From positions 1,906,501 through 1,970,500 of the forward strand of contig NZ_CP011387.1 of NCBI RefSeq assembly GCF_001644565.1: a stretch of 64,000 nucleotides of DNA, in the 5' to 3' direction. Origin of the DNA: Deinococcus puniceus. Its GTDB lineage: Bacteria > Deinococcota > Deinococci > Deinococcales > Deinococcaceae. This document shows, one piece after another, positions 30,627-40,732 of the stretch. Numbering within the stretch: position 1 is the first letter of the stretch; every line of letters begins with the position of its first letter. A program made the translations under genes and the position numbers. The notes beneath the pieces were generated by a model, which was not told the DNA's origin, did not search any database, and worked only from the letters and a program-made list of their open reading frames with translations.

Positions 30627-30935
30627 ATGACACATTTTCTACGTAAACAGCCCGTATCTAAGATTGATTCTCCCTTCGTAGTCAGTAAGTTGAATTATCC
30701 CTATCTTCGGCGGTGTGCGGTGGTCAGTATCCTTAAGCGGCGCGGCTGGATCGCGGGCGTAGGTGCGGTGGCCCTGCTGCTGGGCTTGCAAGTCTCGCTG
30801 GGCACGGGGGTGTTGCTTGGTTTCCTGTCTCCGTTGGCCATTACCCTGTGTATAGGGGCTCAATCCATCTGGAGGCACCGCGGTGATTGGCACGCCCGCA
30901 GCAGCGCCATTCCGTCCTTCCTGAACAAGCTGTAG
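30627..30935 (+). CDS. Possible small membrane protein
   Basis: 102 residues from the ATG at 30627, or about 71 residues from the in-frame GTG at 30720. The middle (GWIAGVGAVALLLGLQVSLG and GVLLGFLSPLAITLCIG) could form two membrane spans; the tail WRHRGDWHARSS is basic. No Shine-Dalgarno is seen at either start. The first 30 codons are AT-rich, the rest GC-rich, which supports the later start. No family recognised; weakly supported. Confidence 0.4.
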   Translation: MTHFLRKQPVSKIDSPFVVSKLNYPYLRRCAVVSILKRRGWIAGVGAVALLLGLQVSLGTGVLLGFLSPLAITLCIGAQSIWRHRGDWHARSSAIPSFLNKL

Positions 30936-31092
30936 AGCATCTGGCCGAGTGAAACTGGCGGTAATTTTATGCTGACACTTCCACTCCCAAACGCTCTTTC
31001 TGCTCCGTTGGTCTGACCAAACGACCAGACTGTTGACAACTTCTTTAGGTCGACTGCTCAGACTCCCATGTCTGGCGTGTTAGCGTTCCGAC

Positions 31093-31821
31093 ATGACCGA
31101 ATCCACTTCTCCTCAGACCAGCCCTTCCAAAAGTGCTTTTATCACCGGAGCCAGCAAGGGCATCGGTTTAGCTGTGGCGCACGCTTTGGCCGCGCAGGGC
31201 TACGGCGTGACCCTGACCAGTCGCAAGGCCGGTGAGGTAGAGGCCGCCGCCGCTGCTGTCGGCTCCGGCGCACGCGGCGTGGTGTGCGACGTGAAAGACC
31301 CCGCCGCCCTTGTGCGTGAAGTCGACGCGCATGTGGCGGCGTTTGGCGGCCTAGATGTCCTGTTCGTAAATGCAGGCGTGGGCCATTTCGGCAACGTGGC
31401 TGACCTGAGCATCGAGGACTGGCAGGACGTGATCGACACCAATCTCAGCGGCGCGTTCTATACCATCAAGGCAGGAATTCCGGCCCTGAAGGTACGCGGC
31501 GGCTACATTTTTACGCTGTCCAGCTTGGCAGGCAAAAACCCGTTTGCAGGCGGCGGAGCCTACAACGCCAGCAAATTCGGCCTGAACGGGCTGTCGGAAG
31601 TGCTGACACTGGACTTGCGCGAACACGGCATCAAGGTGACCCAGATCATGCCCGGCAGCGTCGCCACGCACTTTGCAGGCCACACGCCCGATGACCAAAA
31701 AGACGCTTGGAAAATTCAGCCGGAAGACATTGCCCAGCTGACGGTTGACCTGCTGAACATGCCCACCCGCACACTGCCCAGCAAAGTGGAAGTGCGCCCC
31801 AGCCGTCCGCCCAAAAAGTAA
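31093..31821 (+). CDS. Short-chain dehydrogenase/reductase
   Basis: 242 residues, classical SDR. FITGASKGIGLAVAHALAA at about residues 16-34 binds NADP(H); the NAG motif is VNAGVGHFGN, catalytic Ser is in TLSSLAGKNP, and YNASKFGLNG supplies the YxxxK pair. The C-terminal MPGSVATHFAGH resembles 3-oxoacyl-ACP reductase-like proteins. It is monocistronic and followed by a strong terminator. The substrate cannot be told from the sequence. Confidence 0.88.
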   Translation: MTESTSPQTSPSKSAFITGASKGIGLAVAHALAAQGYGVTLTSRKAGEVEAAAAAVGSGARGVVCDVKDPAALVREVDAHVAAFGGLDVLFVNAGVGHFGNVADLSIEDWQDVIDTNLSGAFYTIKAGIPALKVRGGYIFTLSSLAGKNPFAGGGAYNASKFGLNGLSEVLTLDLREHGIKVTQIMPGSVATHFAGHTPDDQKDAWKIQPEDIAQLTVDLLNMPTRTLPSKVEVRPSRPPKK

Positions 31822-31849
31822 TTTCCCCCCGTTATCCACTCTCACGCCA

Positions 31850-31895
31850 CCCGCCCCGTACCGGAACCGATTGGACTGGTACGGGGCGGGTTTTC
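31850..31895 (+). terminator. Rho-independent terminator
   Basis: A 13-bp perfect stem, CCCGCCCCGTACC with GGTACGGGGCGGG, followed by TTTT. It may also stop readthrough into smpB. Confidence 0.93.
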
Positions 31896-32026
31896 TAGTT
31901 AGGAATCCGTCATTGGGCTGCGCGTCTACAGCCCCATCCACCTTGGAAAAAACTAGAATTGCCCGGCCACTGCATCTTTTTTGCCCAGCGCCCGCCCCAC
32001 CCAACCGGAATTCATGTTGGCCCTGC

Positions 32027-32032
32027 TAGAAT
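32027..32032 (+). promoter_or_regulatory. -10 box deciding the smpB start
   Basis: TAGAAT ends 7 nt before a GTG at 32040. No Shine-Dalgarno precedes either candidate start, which favours leaderless initiation at that GTG rather than at the ATG at 32031 inside the box. Confidence 0.55.
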
Positions 32033-32039
32033 GCTCGGC

Positions 32040-32458
<419 letters not shown>

Positions 32459-32462
<4 letters not shown>

Positions 32463-33865
32463 GGAGATCTCTTGTCTCTCAGCGGTGGCGGCCCGTGTTG
32501 CTGTCGGCGGCGCTGCTGTGTGCGGGCATCGCCGGGGCGCAGGTGGCCCTCACGCGCCTGAATCTGGCCGGGGCGCAGGTGCAGAGCATCGGGCTGTACG
32601 GCGCAGAATATGCCAGCCGTGAGGTGCTGAGCCGCCTGCTGACCATTGAGCAGGACGGCAGCATCGTGCGGGTAGAAGGGTACGGCCACACCCTGCTGCT
32701 GCCCATAGACGAGGACAACCAGAGGGCCACCACCGCCTTCAATACGGTGCAACTCGATACCGAACGGGTCACGGGACGCACCGCGACGTTGGTCAACGGC
32801 ACGCTGTATCTGCCGCTGGATACGCTGGCGAGGGGACTGGGGGCCAGCTACGAACTGGGCAGTTTCCGGGTGGCCGCGCCCAATTTGCAGGGCGTCAGCA
32901 GCCGCGCCGGGAAGGATTCAGACCGCTTGGTGCTTGACCTCACCCGTGACGTGGAATTTAAGGACGAACTGCGCGGCACGACTGTGCAGATTACGCTCAG
33001 CGGTTTGAAGGGCGAGGCGAGGCGCTACACCACGCGGGGCGCGTTCATCCCAGCCGCCGAAGTGAAGGCGCAGGGCAACGATCTGGTCATCAGCTTTCCT
33101 CTGCCCCCCGGCAGCGGCTACCGCGTGTACCGGGTGGTCAGGCCCGGCGGGGCGCGGGTGGTCATTGACGCGGGGCCGGGCATTCCCCGGAATACGGTGG
33201 CCCTGCTTGACCGGATTTCGCGGCCCCTGATCGTGCTTGACCCCGCCCGCGTGGACGGACTGGGCCGGGACGTGACGCTGGACGTGGCCCGCCGCGCCGC
33301 TGAACTGCTGGCCAAAGCAGGCTGGCAAGTGAAGGTGACCCGCGAAGCAGGCAGCGCCCTCGGCCTGAATGAGAAGCTGAAGCTGGCCCGCCAGAGCGAC
33401 GTGTTCTTGGCCCTCGATCTGGGGCGTTTTCCCGGCACCGGGCGCGGCGGCGTCACTGTGTACGAGCAGACGGGCCGGGCCAGTGCCCAGATCGTGAATA
33501 CCCTGCGGGCTGGAACCACACCGCCGTATGGAACGCTGGTGGTGGGCGGTTCGGGCGGCAGCCGACGCCTAAGCGAGTTGTTGCGCGGAGAGCTGCGCGG
33601 CGGCGGCGTGACCGCCAAACAAGACAGCGTGTCGCGCATGCTGACGCTGGGAGAGGCTCCGCAGGCCGCCCTGCTGCTGGAACTGGGGTGGACGGGCAAC
33701 GCCACTGACCGGGCCAATCTGGGCACCGAAGCCCGCTTGCAGGCGATGGGCGTGGCCCTCGCCCGCAGCGTGGCGACTTATCTGACGGCCCGCGCCAACA
33801 ATGCCAGTCAGTTGGGTGCAGCCGCCGCAACGCAGGGAATATCGGCACAGGGAGCCACCCAGTGA
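32459..33865 (+). CDS. Amidase_3-like envelope protein without zinc ligands
   Basis: 468 residues from a GTG overlapping the smpB stop. Signal peptide (VLLSAALLCAGIAGA), then a stalk/AMIN-like region (residues about 30-250), then an amidase_3 fold. In active N-acetylmuramoyl-L-alanine amidases the zinc ligands are His in DPGHGG, a Glu and His in SIHAN; here these places read LDPARVDG (261-267), GLGRDVT and ALDLGRF (about 317), so all three ligands are gone. The late ElGf motif remains (LLLELGW, Glu 408). It is therefore probably a pseudo-enzyme that binds peptidoglycan or regulates a hydrolase. It overlaps the GerMN gene by 4 nt. Confidence 0.78.
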
Positions 33866-34413
33866 ACGCCATCAAGCGTCTGTTTTCCCTGTTCAATGTG
33901 GTCACGCTGCTGCTGCTGGCCGCCGCGTATACAGCCTACCAAACCGTGCAGAAGCCGCCCCCTAAGCCCGACGCGCCGAAATTGCAACTGGCCCAGCAGC
34001 GCGATGTAAAAGTCAAGGTCTACTACAGCGACGCCCAAGTCCAAGACATGAAAGCCGAAACCCGCACGGTGCAGGTGACGCAGGAAAACCCCGGCGCACT
34101 GGCGCAGGCAGCGCTGAACGTGTGGGCGGGCGGGCCAAGCACGGCGGGCAATTTGGCTGTGGTGCCCAAAGGTACGGCGGCTCCCCGCGTATACATTCGC
34201 GGCGCACACTACTTTGTAGACCTGCCCAGCGCCTACCAGAACCTGAAGTATGGGAGCAGCGGCGAGCGCATTTTGCTGTGTACCCTGACCCGCACCCTGC
34301 TGGAAACGCGGGGCGAGGACGTGACCTTTTTGGTGAACGGTCAGGACGTGGACACGCTGGGCCACCTCGATCTGCGCGAGGCTTTTACACGGCAAGACTG
34401 CGCTGACCAGTAA
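33862..34413 (+). CDS. GerMN-domain protein
   Basis: 183 residues, GTG start overlapping the pseudo-amidase stop. An N-terminal anchor (VVTLLLLAAAYTAYQTV) is followed by a GerMN-like domain: VKVYYSDAQVQDM, AQAALNVWAGGPSTAGN, YFVDLPSAYQN, GERILLCTLTRTLLETRG and VTFLVNGQDVDTLGHLDL. GerMN domains occur in sporulation and cell-wall proteins and often adjoin amidases, as here. It may dock with the pseudo-amidase on the outer face of the membrane. Confidence 0.85.
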   Translation: MNAIKRLFSLFNVVTLLLLAAAYTAYQTVQKPPPKPDAPKLQLAQQRDVKVKVYYSDAQVQDMKAETRTVQVTQENPGALAQAALNVWAGGPSTAGNLAVVPKGTAAPRVYIRGAHYFVDLPSAYQNLKYGSSGERILLCTLTRTLLETRGEDVTFLVNGQDVDTLGHLDLREAFTRQDCADQ

Positions 34414-34539
34414 CGGTTGGCCTCGCTTCGGCATCCTGCAGCTCGCCAACCTGCGGCTTCCGAGTCGAGCTGAACGACTGTGGCTTCGCACGCTTGGGTT
34501 GGTGCCTGAAGGCTCAGAATCCAAACCCAAATCTCCCCT

Positions 34540-37500
34540 ATGACCTCATCCCCCATTCCAACACCGCACATCTTGCAGGCCATCACCTTGCAAGGATTCA
34601 AGTCGTTTGCAGACCGCACGCGGCTGGAATTCGGGCCGGGAGTTTCGGCGGTCATCGGGCCAAACGGCAGCGGCAAAAGCAACGTGGTGGAGGCGATTCG
34701 CTGGGCCACACACGGAGCGCGGGCGCGGGAACTGCGGGCGGGGCGGGGCAGCGAACTGATTTTTCACGGCAGCGGCGGCAAGGCTCCGCTGGGACTGGCC
34801 GAGGTGGGGCTGGAACTGCACACGCCGGAAGGCCGCGTGAACCTGCTGCGCCGGGTGTACCGCGACGGCACGGGCGAGCAGGATTTGCAGGGCCGCCCGG
34901 TGCGTGCCCGCGACGTGCAAGCTGCGCTGCGGGGCACAGGATTGGGGCCGGGAGGCCTGGCAGTCATCGGGCAGGGCGAGGTGAGCGGCGTGGTGCAGGC
35001 GGAGGGCCGAACGCTGCTGGGCTACGTGCAGGAAGCGGCGGGCCTGTCTCGGGCGGTCACGGCGCGGCAAGAAACGGAAGGCCGATTGCGCGAGGCCGAT
35101 ACGCACCTAGAGCGCCTGCGCCTGCTGCTGAACGAACGCGAAACCGCCCTGAACCGCCTGAGCCGCGCCGCCGAGGACGCCCGCACCCACCGCGCCCTGA
35201 GCCTGCGAGTGCTGACGCTGGAAGACGCGGTAAGACGTGAACGGCAAGACGCTCTGAGACGCGAAATTGCACAGGCCAGCGCCGATGCTGCCGCCGCTGA
35301 AGCCCGCAGCACTGCCCTAGCCGGAGAAGTTCAAACTGCCGCCGCGCAGGTAGAAACGGCCCGCGACGCCGCCCAAGCCGCCCGCGCCCGCCGCGACGCT
35401 TTTGCTGGGGCGCTTGATGCTCTGCGGGCCGCCCGAGACGCCCACGCACAGGCCGAACGCTACCGCGCCCATTTGCAAACTGAGGCGGAGGCACTGACCG
35501 CCGAATGCGCCAACCTGCCCACCGCGCCGCCCGCCCAAGCTGCCCCCGATTTGGCCGCCCTGACTGCCGTTGCCGCCACTGCGCGCGCCCATGCCGAAGC
35601 CGCCGAACGCCGCACCCGCACGCTGGACAGCGATCTGACTCACGCCCGCGCCGCCGCTGCACAGGCCGCCGAAACTGCCGCCCGCGCCGATGCCAGTGCC
35701 GGAACCCTACGGGCCGAGTTGGAACGGGCCGAGGGCAATTTGGACACGGCACAGGAAGCGTTGGTAGCAGCCTCAGAACGCCTCAGCGCCGCTATGGTTG
35801 CCCGCCAGCACGCCGAAACTGCTTTTTCAGAATTAGCAGCCACGAGAGCCGACGCCCAGAATCACGCTCGCCACCTAGAGGCCGAGCTGGGCCGCGTGAA
35901 GGCCAGTGTCGCGCCCCTGCGCCGTGAGCGAGAGCGGCTGGAGCACACACTGAACAGCTATGCCCGCTACGGCGAGGGTGCACGCAACGCCCTGCGGCTC
36001 GATCATCCCGGCATCGTGGGATCGGTGGCCGACCTGCTGACCGTGCCCGCCGAATACGAGGTGGCCCTCGGCGCGGCGCTGGGGCGGCGGCTAGAACAGA
36101 TCGTGGTGAACCGGGGCGAGGATGCCCGCGAAATCATCGAGGAACTGAAACGCAGCGGGGGCCGGGCCACCTTTTTGCCGCTGGACTTGATCCGCGCCCG
36201 CCCCCGCCGGGATGCCGCTCTGCTGAGGGAAGCAGGTGTGCGCGGCAATCTGGCCGACCTCTGCCCCACCGATCCGCCGCTGGTAGGCGAGGCTATTCTG
36301 GCCGATACCCTGATCGTGGACAGCCTGCGCGACGCCAACAGAATTGCCCGCACGCACCCCAACCGCCCGCGCCTCGTCACGCTGGAGGGCGAGGTGGTGG
36401 AACCCGGCGGCGCGATTACCGGGGGCCGTCTGCGCGATACGGGGACGGGCGTGTTGACCGATCAACGGCGGTTTCAGGAACTGGACGCGGAATTGGAAGA
36501 CGCGGATCGGGTGGCGGGCAAGTTAGAAGCCGAACTGGGGCGGGTCAAGGCCGGACTGGAGGCCAGCGCCGCGCAGCACAGCGAATCGCAGCAAGCCCGC
36601 GAAGCCGCCGTGCAAGAAGAACGGAACGCCGAGCGCCGCGTGACCGAACTGGACGCCCAGATTCGCAGCCTGACCACCCACCGAGACCGGCTGCTGGGCC
36701 GCCTCGCGCCGCTGCCGACCCAGCCCACCTCTTTGCCACTCAGTCCTACCACTACCGACCCGGACGCGCTGGAAGCCGACCTGCACGCCGCCCGCCACGC
36801 TGCTGAAACGGGGCGGGCCGCCGAACGTGAGGCGCTGGAAGCACTGGCACTGGCCCGCGAACTGGAGGCCGCTTGGCGGGCCTACCACGCCGCTACCACC
36901 CGCGCCACCGACCTGAACGCCCGCCTGCACGCCAACGCCGAGGCCACCCACACCCAAGAAACGCACCTGCTGGCCGCTGCCGCCGAAGTAGGCCGCCGCG
37001 AAGCCGCGTTGGGCACGCTGGACGAAGGAGAATTGGCCCGCGCCGACGCCGCCCGCGAAGCCGCAGCATTGGCCTACGCCAACATCATTGCCGAGCAGAA
37101 CAAGGTGCGAACCCGCTTGGACGACCTGCGCGTGTTGATGGCGCGGCGTGAGGGCAGCCTCGAACCCCTACCTGATGGCTGTACACCCCCCGGCACGCCC
37201 CGCGAATGGGCGGCAGGGCTGGCCCGCGCCCGCACCGACCTGACCGGACTGGGGCCAGTCAATGCCCGCGCCGAGGCCGACCATGCGCAAGAATCGGCAG
37301 AACTGGAACGCCTGCGAGCCGAACTGCACGACGCCGAGAACGCGGGGGCCGAACTGCGTACCCACCTCTCGGAACTGGAGGAGTTGGAGAATGCGGCCAC
37401 CCGCGCCGCCTTTGACCGCGTGAACGACGCCTTCCGGGAGTATTCCACCGAGTTGCTGGGTGGCGTGGGCGAACTGGAACCTGAACGGAACGAGGCTGGG

Positions 37501-37878
37501 CGCTTGGTGGGCCTGCGTCTGGCCGTGCAGCCGAAGGGCAAGCGCACCCGTTCCATGACACTGCTGAGTGCCGGAGAACGCACGATGGCGGGGTTGGGAT
37601 TCCTGTTTGCCCTGAACCACGCGGGCGGGGAAGCCAACATGGGCGGCCTGCCCCTGGCCGTGCTGGACGAGGTAGACGCGCCGCTGGACGAAGCCAATAT
37701 CCGCCGCTTCACCGCTTTCCTGAAACTGTTTGCCGAACGGGGCGCACAGTTTTTGCTGGTCACTCACCAAAAGGCGACGATGGAAGTGGCGCAGGCACTC
37801 TGGGGCGTGACCACCGACGCGAGTGGCGCGAGCCGGGTGCTGAGCATCAAGCAGATGGAGGACGCACGGGCGGGGTGA
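34540..37878 (+). CDS. smc: Chromosome segregation protein SMC
   Basis: 1112 residues. The N-terminal ATPase half has Walker A GPNGSGKSNVVEAI near residue 40; two long Ala/Glu/Arg-rich coiled coils flank a hinge (VALGAALGRRLEQIVVNRGE; near 505-525). The C-terminal half carries the ABC signature TLLSAGERTMAGLGFLF (LSAGE in place of the usual LSGGE) and Walker B LPLAVLDEVDAPLDEANIRR near residue 1045. It compacts and separates chromosomes with ScpA and ScpB, which are not in the window. The start at ATG 34540 lacks a clear Shine-Dalgarno. Confidence 0.95.
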   Translation: MTSSPIPTPHILQAITLQGFKSFADRTRLEFGPGVSAVIGPNGSGKSNVVEAIRWATHGARARELRAGRGSELIFHGSGGKAPLGLAEVGLELHTPEGRVNLLRRVYRDGTGEQDLQGRPVRARDVQAALRGTGLGPGGLAVIGQGEVSGVVQAEGRTLLGYVQEAAGLSRAVTARQETEGRLREADTHLERLRLLLNERETALNRLSRAAEDARTHRALSLRVLTLEDAVRRERQDALRREIAQASADAAAAEARSTALAGEVQTAAAQVETARDAAQAARARRDAFAGALDALRAARDAHAQAERYRAHLQTEAEALTAECANLPTAPPAQAAPDLAALTAVAATARAHAEAAERRTRTLDSDLTHARAAAAQAAETAARADASAGTLRAELERAEGNLDTAQEALVAASERLSAAMVARQHAETAFSELAATRADAQNHARHLEAELGRVKASVAPLRRERERLEHTLNSYARYGEGARNALRLDHPGIVGSVADLLTVPAEYEVALGAALGRRLEQIVVNRGEDAREIIEELKRSGGRATFLPLDLIRARPRRDAALLREAGVRGNLADLCPTDPPLVGEAILADTLIVDSLRDANRIARTHPNRPRLVTLEGEVVEPGGAITGGRLRDTGTGVLTDQRRFQELDAELEDADRVAGKLEAELGRVKAGLEASAAQHSESQQAREAAVQEERNAERRVTELDAQIRSLTTHRDRLLGRLAPLPTQPTSLPLSPTTTDPDALEADLHAARHAAETGRAAEREALEALALARELEAAWRAYHAATTRATDLNARLHANAEATHTQETHLLAAAAEVGRREAALGTLDEGELARADAAREAAALAYANIIAEQNKVRTRLDDLRVLMARREGSLEPLPDGCTPPGTPREWAAGLARARTDLTGLGPVNARAEADHAQESAELERLRAELHDAENAGAELRTHLSELEELENAATRAAFDRVNDAFREYSTELLGGVGELEPERNEAGRLVGLRLAVQPKGKRTRSMTLLSAGERTMAGLGFLFALNHAGGEANMGGLPLAVLDEVDAPLDEANIRRFTAFLKLFAERGAQFLLVTHQKATMEVAQALWGVTTDASGASRVLSIKQMEDARAG

Positions 37879-38072
37879 AGGGTTGGGTGTAGGCAGTGGG
37901 AAAAGCGTGATGGGGACATCGTTGTTGAGGGGTGCAAGCATTTGAAATTCTGGAAGACATGTTTTACCAGTCCCACCCCCCGCCGACTGTACCCACTCCA
38001 ATTGGCCCACCCCCATTCGGCCTAAGCCACTTGCAGTACGGCGGCGGCCCGCCCCATGTGCCATGCTGCGCC

Positions 38073-38456
38073 ATGAACACCCATACCCCCCAGCAAGCCG
38101 TCACCGAATTCCTGACGCTCTGGCAGGCCGGGGCGTACAACGAAATGGCCCGCCTGCTGCCCAAGCAGGGCACGCCGCTGAAAAAGCAACCGGTGGGCAA
38201 GGTGCGCCAGACTTACCGCGTGCGAACCCTCCAGACCTTCGTGGTGCTGGCCGCCGCCGACACCGACCCAGCCGCCGCCAATGTAGACGTCCAACTGGTC
38301 TACGCCGAAGCGGGCGAACTGCATTTCAAACGCTGGCGTTTTCGCATGGTTCACTTTGGCAAGGGCGAACAGCCTGTGCCGCGCAACAGGGCGCAGGGCC
38401 GCTGGAAGCCGCAGGCCACGTACTTGCTGCCCGACCCTCCTGCTCTGCGGGCGTAA
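38073..38456 (+). CDS. Conserved-looking small protein of unknown function
   Basis: 127 residues from the ATG at 38073; the open frame runs upstream, but the added part is proline-rich non-coding-like sequence. N-terminal TPQQAVTEFLTLWQAGAYNEMARLLPKQ and later VDVQLVYAEAGELHFKRWRF resemble an NTF2/SnoaL-like alpha+beta fold, in which a helical cone is followed by a curved sheet. No catalytic residues can be assigned. Monocistronic, between smc and DUF423. Confidence 0.65.
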   Translation: MNTHTPQQAVTEFLTLWQAGAYNEMARLLPKQGTPLKKQPVGKVRQTYRVRTLQTFVVLAAADTDPAAANVDVQLVYAEAGELHFKRWRFRMVHFGKGEQPVPRNRAQGRWKPQATYLLPDPPALRA

Positions 38457-38574
38457 GAGTCGGCAAAAATTTTGCGTCTGGGCCTTGGTCTCTACCATCA
38501 TCACTCGCAAAACGGGCGTCCTCGTCGGCTGAAGCCGTGCGGGGTTGGCGGTGGCTTTTGCTGTTCTTATACCC

Positions 38575-38949
38575 TTAGACGCCCTTCCCTCTTGCTTCCA
38601 GCGCCGCCACCACAAACCCCGCGATTAGCAGCGCCCCGCCTATGGGTGTCACGGCCCCCAGCCAACGCTGTCCGGTCAGCGCCAAGATGTACAACGTACC
38701 GCTGAAGATGATGGCTCCAGCCAAAAGCAACACTGGGGCACGGCGAATGCTGGCTTGCGATCCCAGTGCGATCAGGGCCAGGGCCGCGTACATCTGATAG
38801 CGCACCCCGGTTTCAAAGTTGGCGAGCATAGCGGGATCTAGACGTGCTTTGAGGGCGTGCGCGCCGAACGCGCCGAGGCCTATCCCGACAGCAGCCAGCA
38901 ATAAACCAGCAAAAAGTGCGTTCTGGTGGGCAAAACGGGGGGCAGACAT
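38575..38949 (-). CDS. DUF423 membrane protein
   Basis: 124 residues from the ATG at 38949. Four hydrophobic spans, with the family motif GAFGAHALKARLDP in the first loop and GVRYQMYAALALIALG, SGTLYILALTGQRWLGAVTPIGG. DUF423 (YwdK/YgdD type) proteins are small inner-membrane proteins of unknown role. TACTTT lies 6 nt before the ATG, so the transcript is probably leaderless. The upstream region is shared with the MraZ-type repeats before mraZ. Confidence 0.88.
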   Translation of the reverse strand: MSAPRFAHQNALFAGLLLAAVGIGLGAFGAHALKARLDPAMLANFETGVRYQMYAALALIALGSQASIRRAPVLLLAGAIIFSGTLYILALTGQRWLGAVTPIGGALLIAGFVVAALEARGKGV

Positions 38950-39002
38950 GGCCTCAAAGTAGCGGGAAATAGTCCGGTTAAGTGTCCCGGATTCGGCCCA
39001 AA

Positions 39003-39058
39003 GTGGGAACAGCGGGGGGATTGGGTGGGGAAAAGGGGGAAAAAGTGGGAATCTGTGG
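39003..39058 (+). promoter_or_regulatory. MraZ-box-like G-rich repeats
   Basis: TGGGAACAG at 39004 is followed at 9-bp intervals by CGGGGGGAT and TGGGTGGGG, then by GGGG and TGGG groups at 39035, 39046 and 39056. This fits the TGGGN5 direct repeats bound by MraZ in other bacteria, about 230-280 bp before mraZ and 50-110 bp from DUF423. Confidence 0.55.
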
Positions 39059-39084
39059 AAATTCATGGAGATGCCTGTTACACT
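39056..39084 (+). promoter_or_regulatory. Probable mraZ promoter
   Basis: TGGAAA (39056-39061) and TACACT (39079-39084) are 17 bp apart. The -35 overlaps the last G-rich repeat, so MraZ binding would interfere. The 5' untranslated region would be about 195 nt. Confidence 0.5.
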
Positions 39085-39286
39085 TCCCGCATCAGCTTGA
39101 AATTGCACCCCATGCACGTTTCTGGTTGTTTTCCGGGCCGGATCGCCTGAACGCCCAAATGCACTCAGGTGGGAAAAGCCTCAGACGCACTCCATCTGTC
39201 CCCGTCTGCCCTCCCAAAAAGCCACTCACCCGCCAGCTCAGTCGCGTTGCCCAACACTGCGGGAAGCCGCGTAGGAAGGAGCTTTA

Positions 39287-39715
39287 GTGCCGTTCGGAGA
39301 ATACCCGTACACAATCGACGACAAAGGCCGTGTGGTGTTGCCCCCCACGTTCCGCGATTTCGTCGAGGACGGCATGATCCTGACACGCGGCATGGAAGGC
39401 TGCCTGTACGTGTTTCCGCTGTCCAGTTGGCGGCGCGTAGAAGAACAGCTGGAAAACTTGCCCCTCACCGACGCCGGATCTCGTTCCTTCGTGCGGTTTT
39501 TTTACTCTGGGGCAAACAAGGCGAAGCTGGACAACCAATTCCGGGTATCGGTGCCGCAAACGCTGCGGTCTTTTGCGGCCCTAGAAGACGACGTGATCGT
39601 AGCGGGCGCTCCCGGCAGGTTGGAACTCTGGAATCCGGCCCGCTGGGAAGCCGCCATTATCGCCGTGCAGGACAATCCCCCCAATCCCGAACTGCTCGCC
39701 AACTTTGTCGCGTAA
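39287..39715 (+). CDS. mraZ: Division/cell wall cluster transcriptional repressor MraZ
   Basis: 142 residues, two SpoVT/AbrB-like halves: YTIDDKGRVVLPPTFRDF and ANKAKLDNQFRVSVPQTL, each with the MraZ DxKGR-type motif (degenerate in the second). The start is GTG at 39287, with AAGGAG 6 nt before it. It controls its own division-cluster operon by binding TGGGN5 repeats, which are visible upstream. rsmH, ftsL and ftsI follow in the usual order. Confidence 0.95.
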   Translation: MPFGEYPYTIDDKGRVVLPPTFRDFVEDGMILTRGMEGCLYVFPLSSWRRVEEQLENLPLTDAGSRSFVRFFYSGANKAKLDNQFRVSVPQTLRSFAALEDDVIVAGAPGRLELWNPARWEAAIIAVQDNPPNPELLANFVA

Positions 39716-39784
39716 GACCTGTACCGCGTGAGAACTGTGTGGCGTAAGAATGCTTGACCCCCAAATACACCCCTGACGTACTCC

Positions 39785-40732
39785 ATGACTGAATCCGACC
39801 TGATCCCCGATCTTCCCGAATCCGACCTCTCTGAAGACCTGCAAGACGACCCAAGCGGCACGTTTTCCCATGTGCCCGTGCTGGCTGCCGAAGTGGTGGC
39901 GGCCCTTTCTCCCGCGCCCGGCAAAGTGTACATAGACGGCACGCTGGGCGGCGCGGGCCATACCCGGCTGCTGCTGGAGGCGGGCGCGGCGGTGTACGGC
40001 ATAGACCAAGACCCGTTTGCATTGGCTCGGGCGCGCGAAGCAGGCTTGCCGGGCCTGACCGTGCTGGAGGGCAATTACCGCGATATGGCGGCGCTGTTGG
40101 CCGGGGCAGGCGTGTCGCAAGTCGACGGCGTGCTGCTCGATATCGGCGTCAGTTCTTTTCAGCTCGACGATGGCGGGCGCGGCTTTTCCTACCACACCGA
40201 CGCGCCGCTGGACATGCGAATGAGCCAGTCGGGGGAAAGCGCCTACGACGTGGTCAACGGCTACGAAGAGGCGGAACTGGCCTCCATTATTTATGAGTAC
40301 GGCGAAGACCGCCTGTCGCGCCGGATCGCGCGCGGCATCGTGTACGCCCGCGAGCAGGCCCCGATAGAAAGCACGGTGCGGCTGGCCGAGATCATCAAAC
40401 GGGCCTATCCCGGCTTCAGCAAAGGCATTCACCCAGCGCGGCGTACCTTTCAGGCGCTCCGAATTCACGTCAACGATGAACTCGGTGCCCTGCGCGACGG
40501 CCTCTGCGCGGCGTCTTCGCTCCTCTCTCCCGGTGGGCGCTTGGCCGTCATCAGTTTTCATTCCCTAGAAGACCGGATCGTAAAGCGCTTCGTGCTGGGC
40601 GACGAAACCCTGACGCCCCTGACCAAGCGCCCCGTAATCGCCGCCGAAGCCGAGCAGGCCAGCAATCCGCGTGCCCGCAGCGCCAAATTGCGGGCTGCCG
40701 AGAAGAAGGCCACGCCTGTGGGTGAAGTGTGA
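39785..40732 (+). CDS. rsmH: 16S rRNA (cytosine(1402)-N(4))-methyltransferase RsmH
   Basis: 315 residues. After an acidic N-terminal extension (MTESDLIPDLPESDLSEDLQ) the family core begins HVPVLAAEVV. Motifs: YIDGTLGGAGHTRLLLEAGA for S-adenosylmethionine binding, YGIDQDPFAL, LLDIGVSSFQLDDGGRGFS, DAPLDMRMSQ, and the C-terminal ISFHSLEDRIVKRF. It methylates 16S rRNA near the P site. The acidic extension is unusual. Its TGA overlaps the start of ftsL. Confidence 0.95.
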   Translation: MTESDLIPDLPESDLSEDLQDDPSGTFSHVPVLAAEVVAALSPAPGKVYIDGTLGGAGHTRLLLEAGAAVYGIDQDPFALARAREAGLPGLTVLEGNYRDMAALLAGAGVSQVDGVLLDIGVSSFQLDDGGRGFSYHTDAPLDMRMSQSGESAYDVVNGYEEAELASIIYEYGEDRLSRRIARGIVYAREQAPIESTVRLAEIIKRAYPGFSKGIHPARRTFQALRIHVNDELGALRDGLCAASSLLSPGGRLAVISFHSLEDRIVKRFVLGDETLTPLTKRPVIAAEAEQASNPRARSAKLRAAEKKATPVGEV

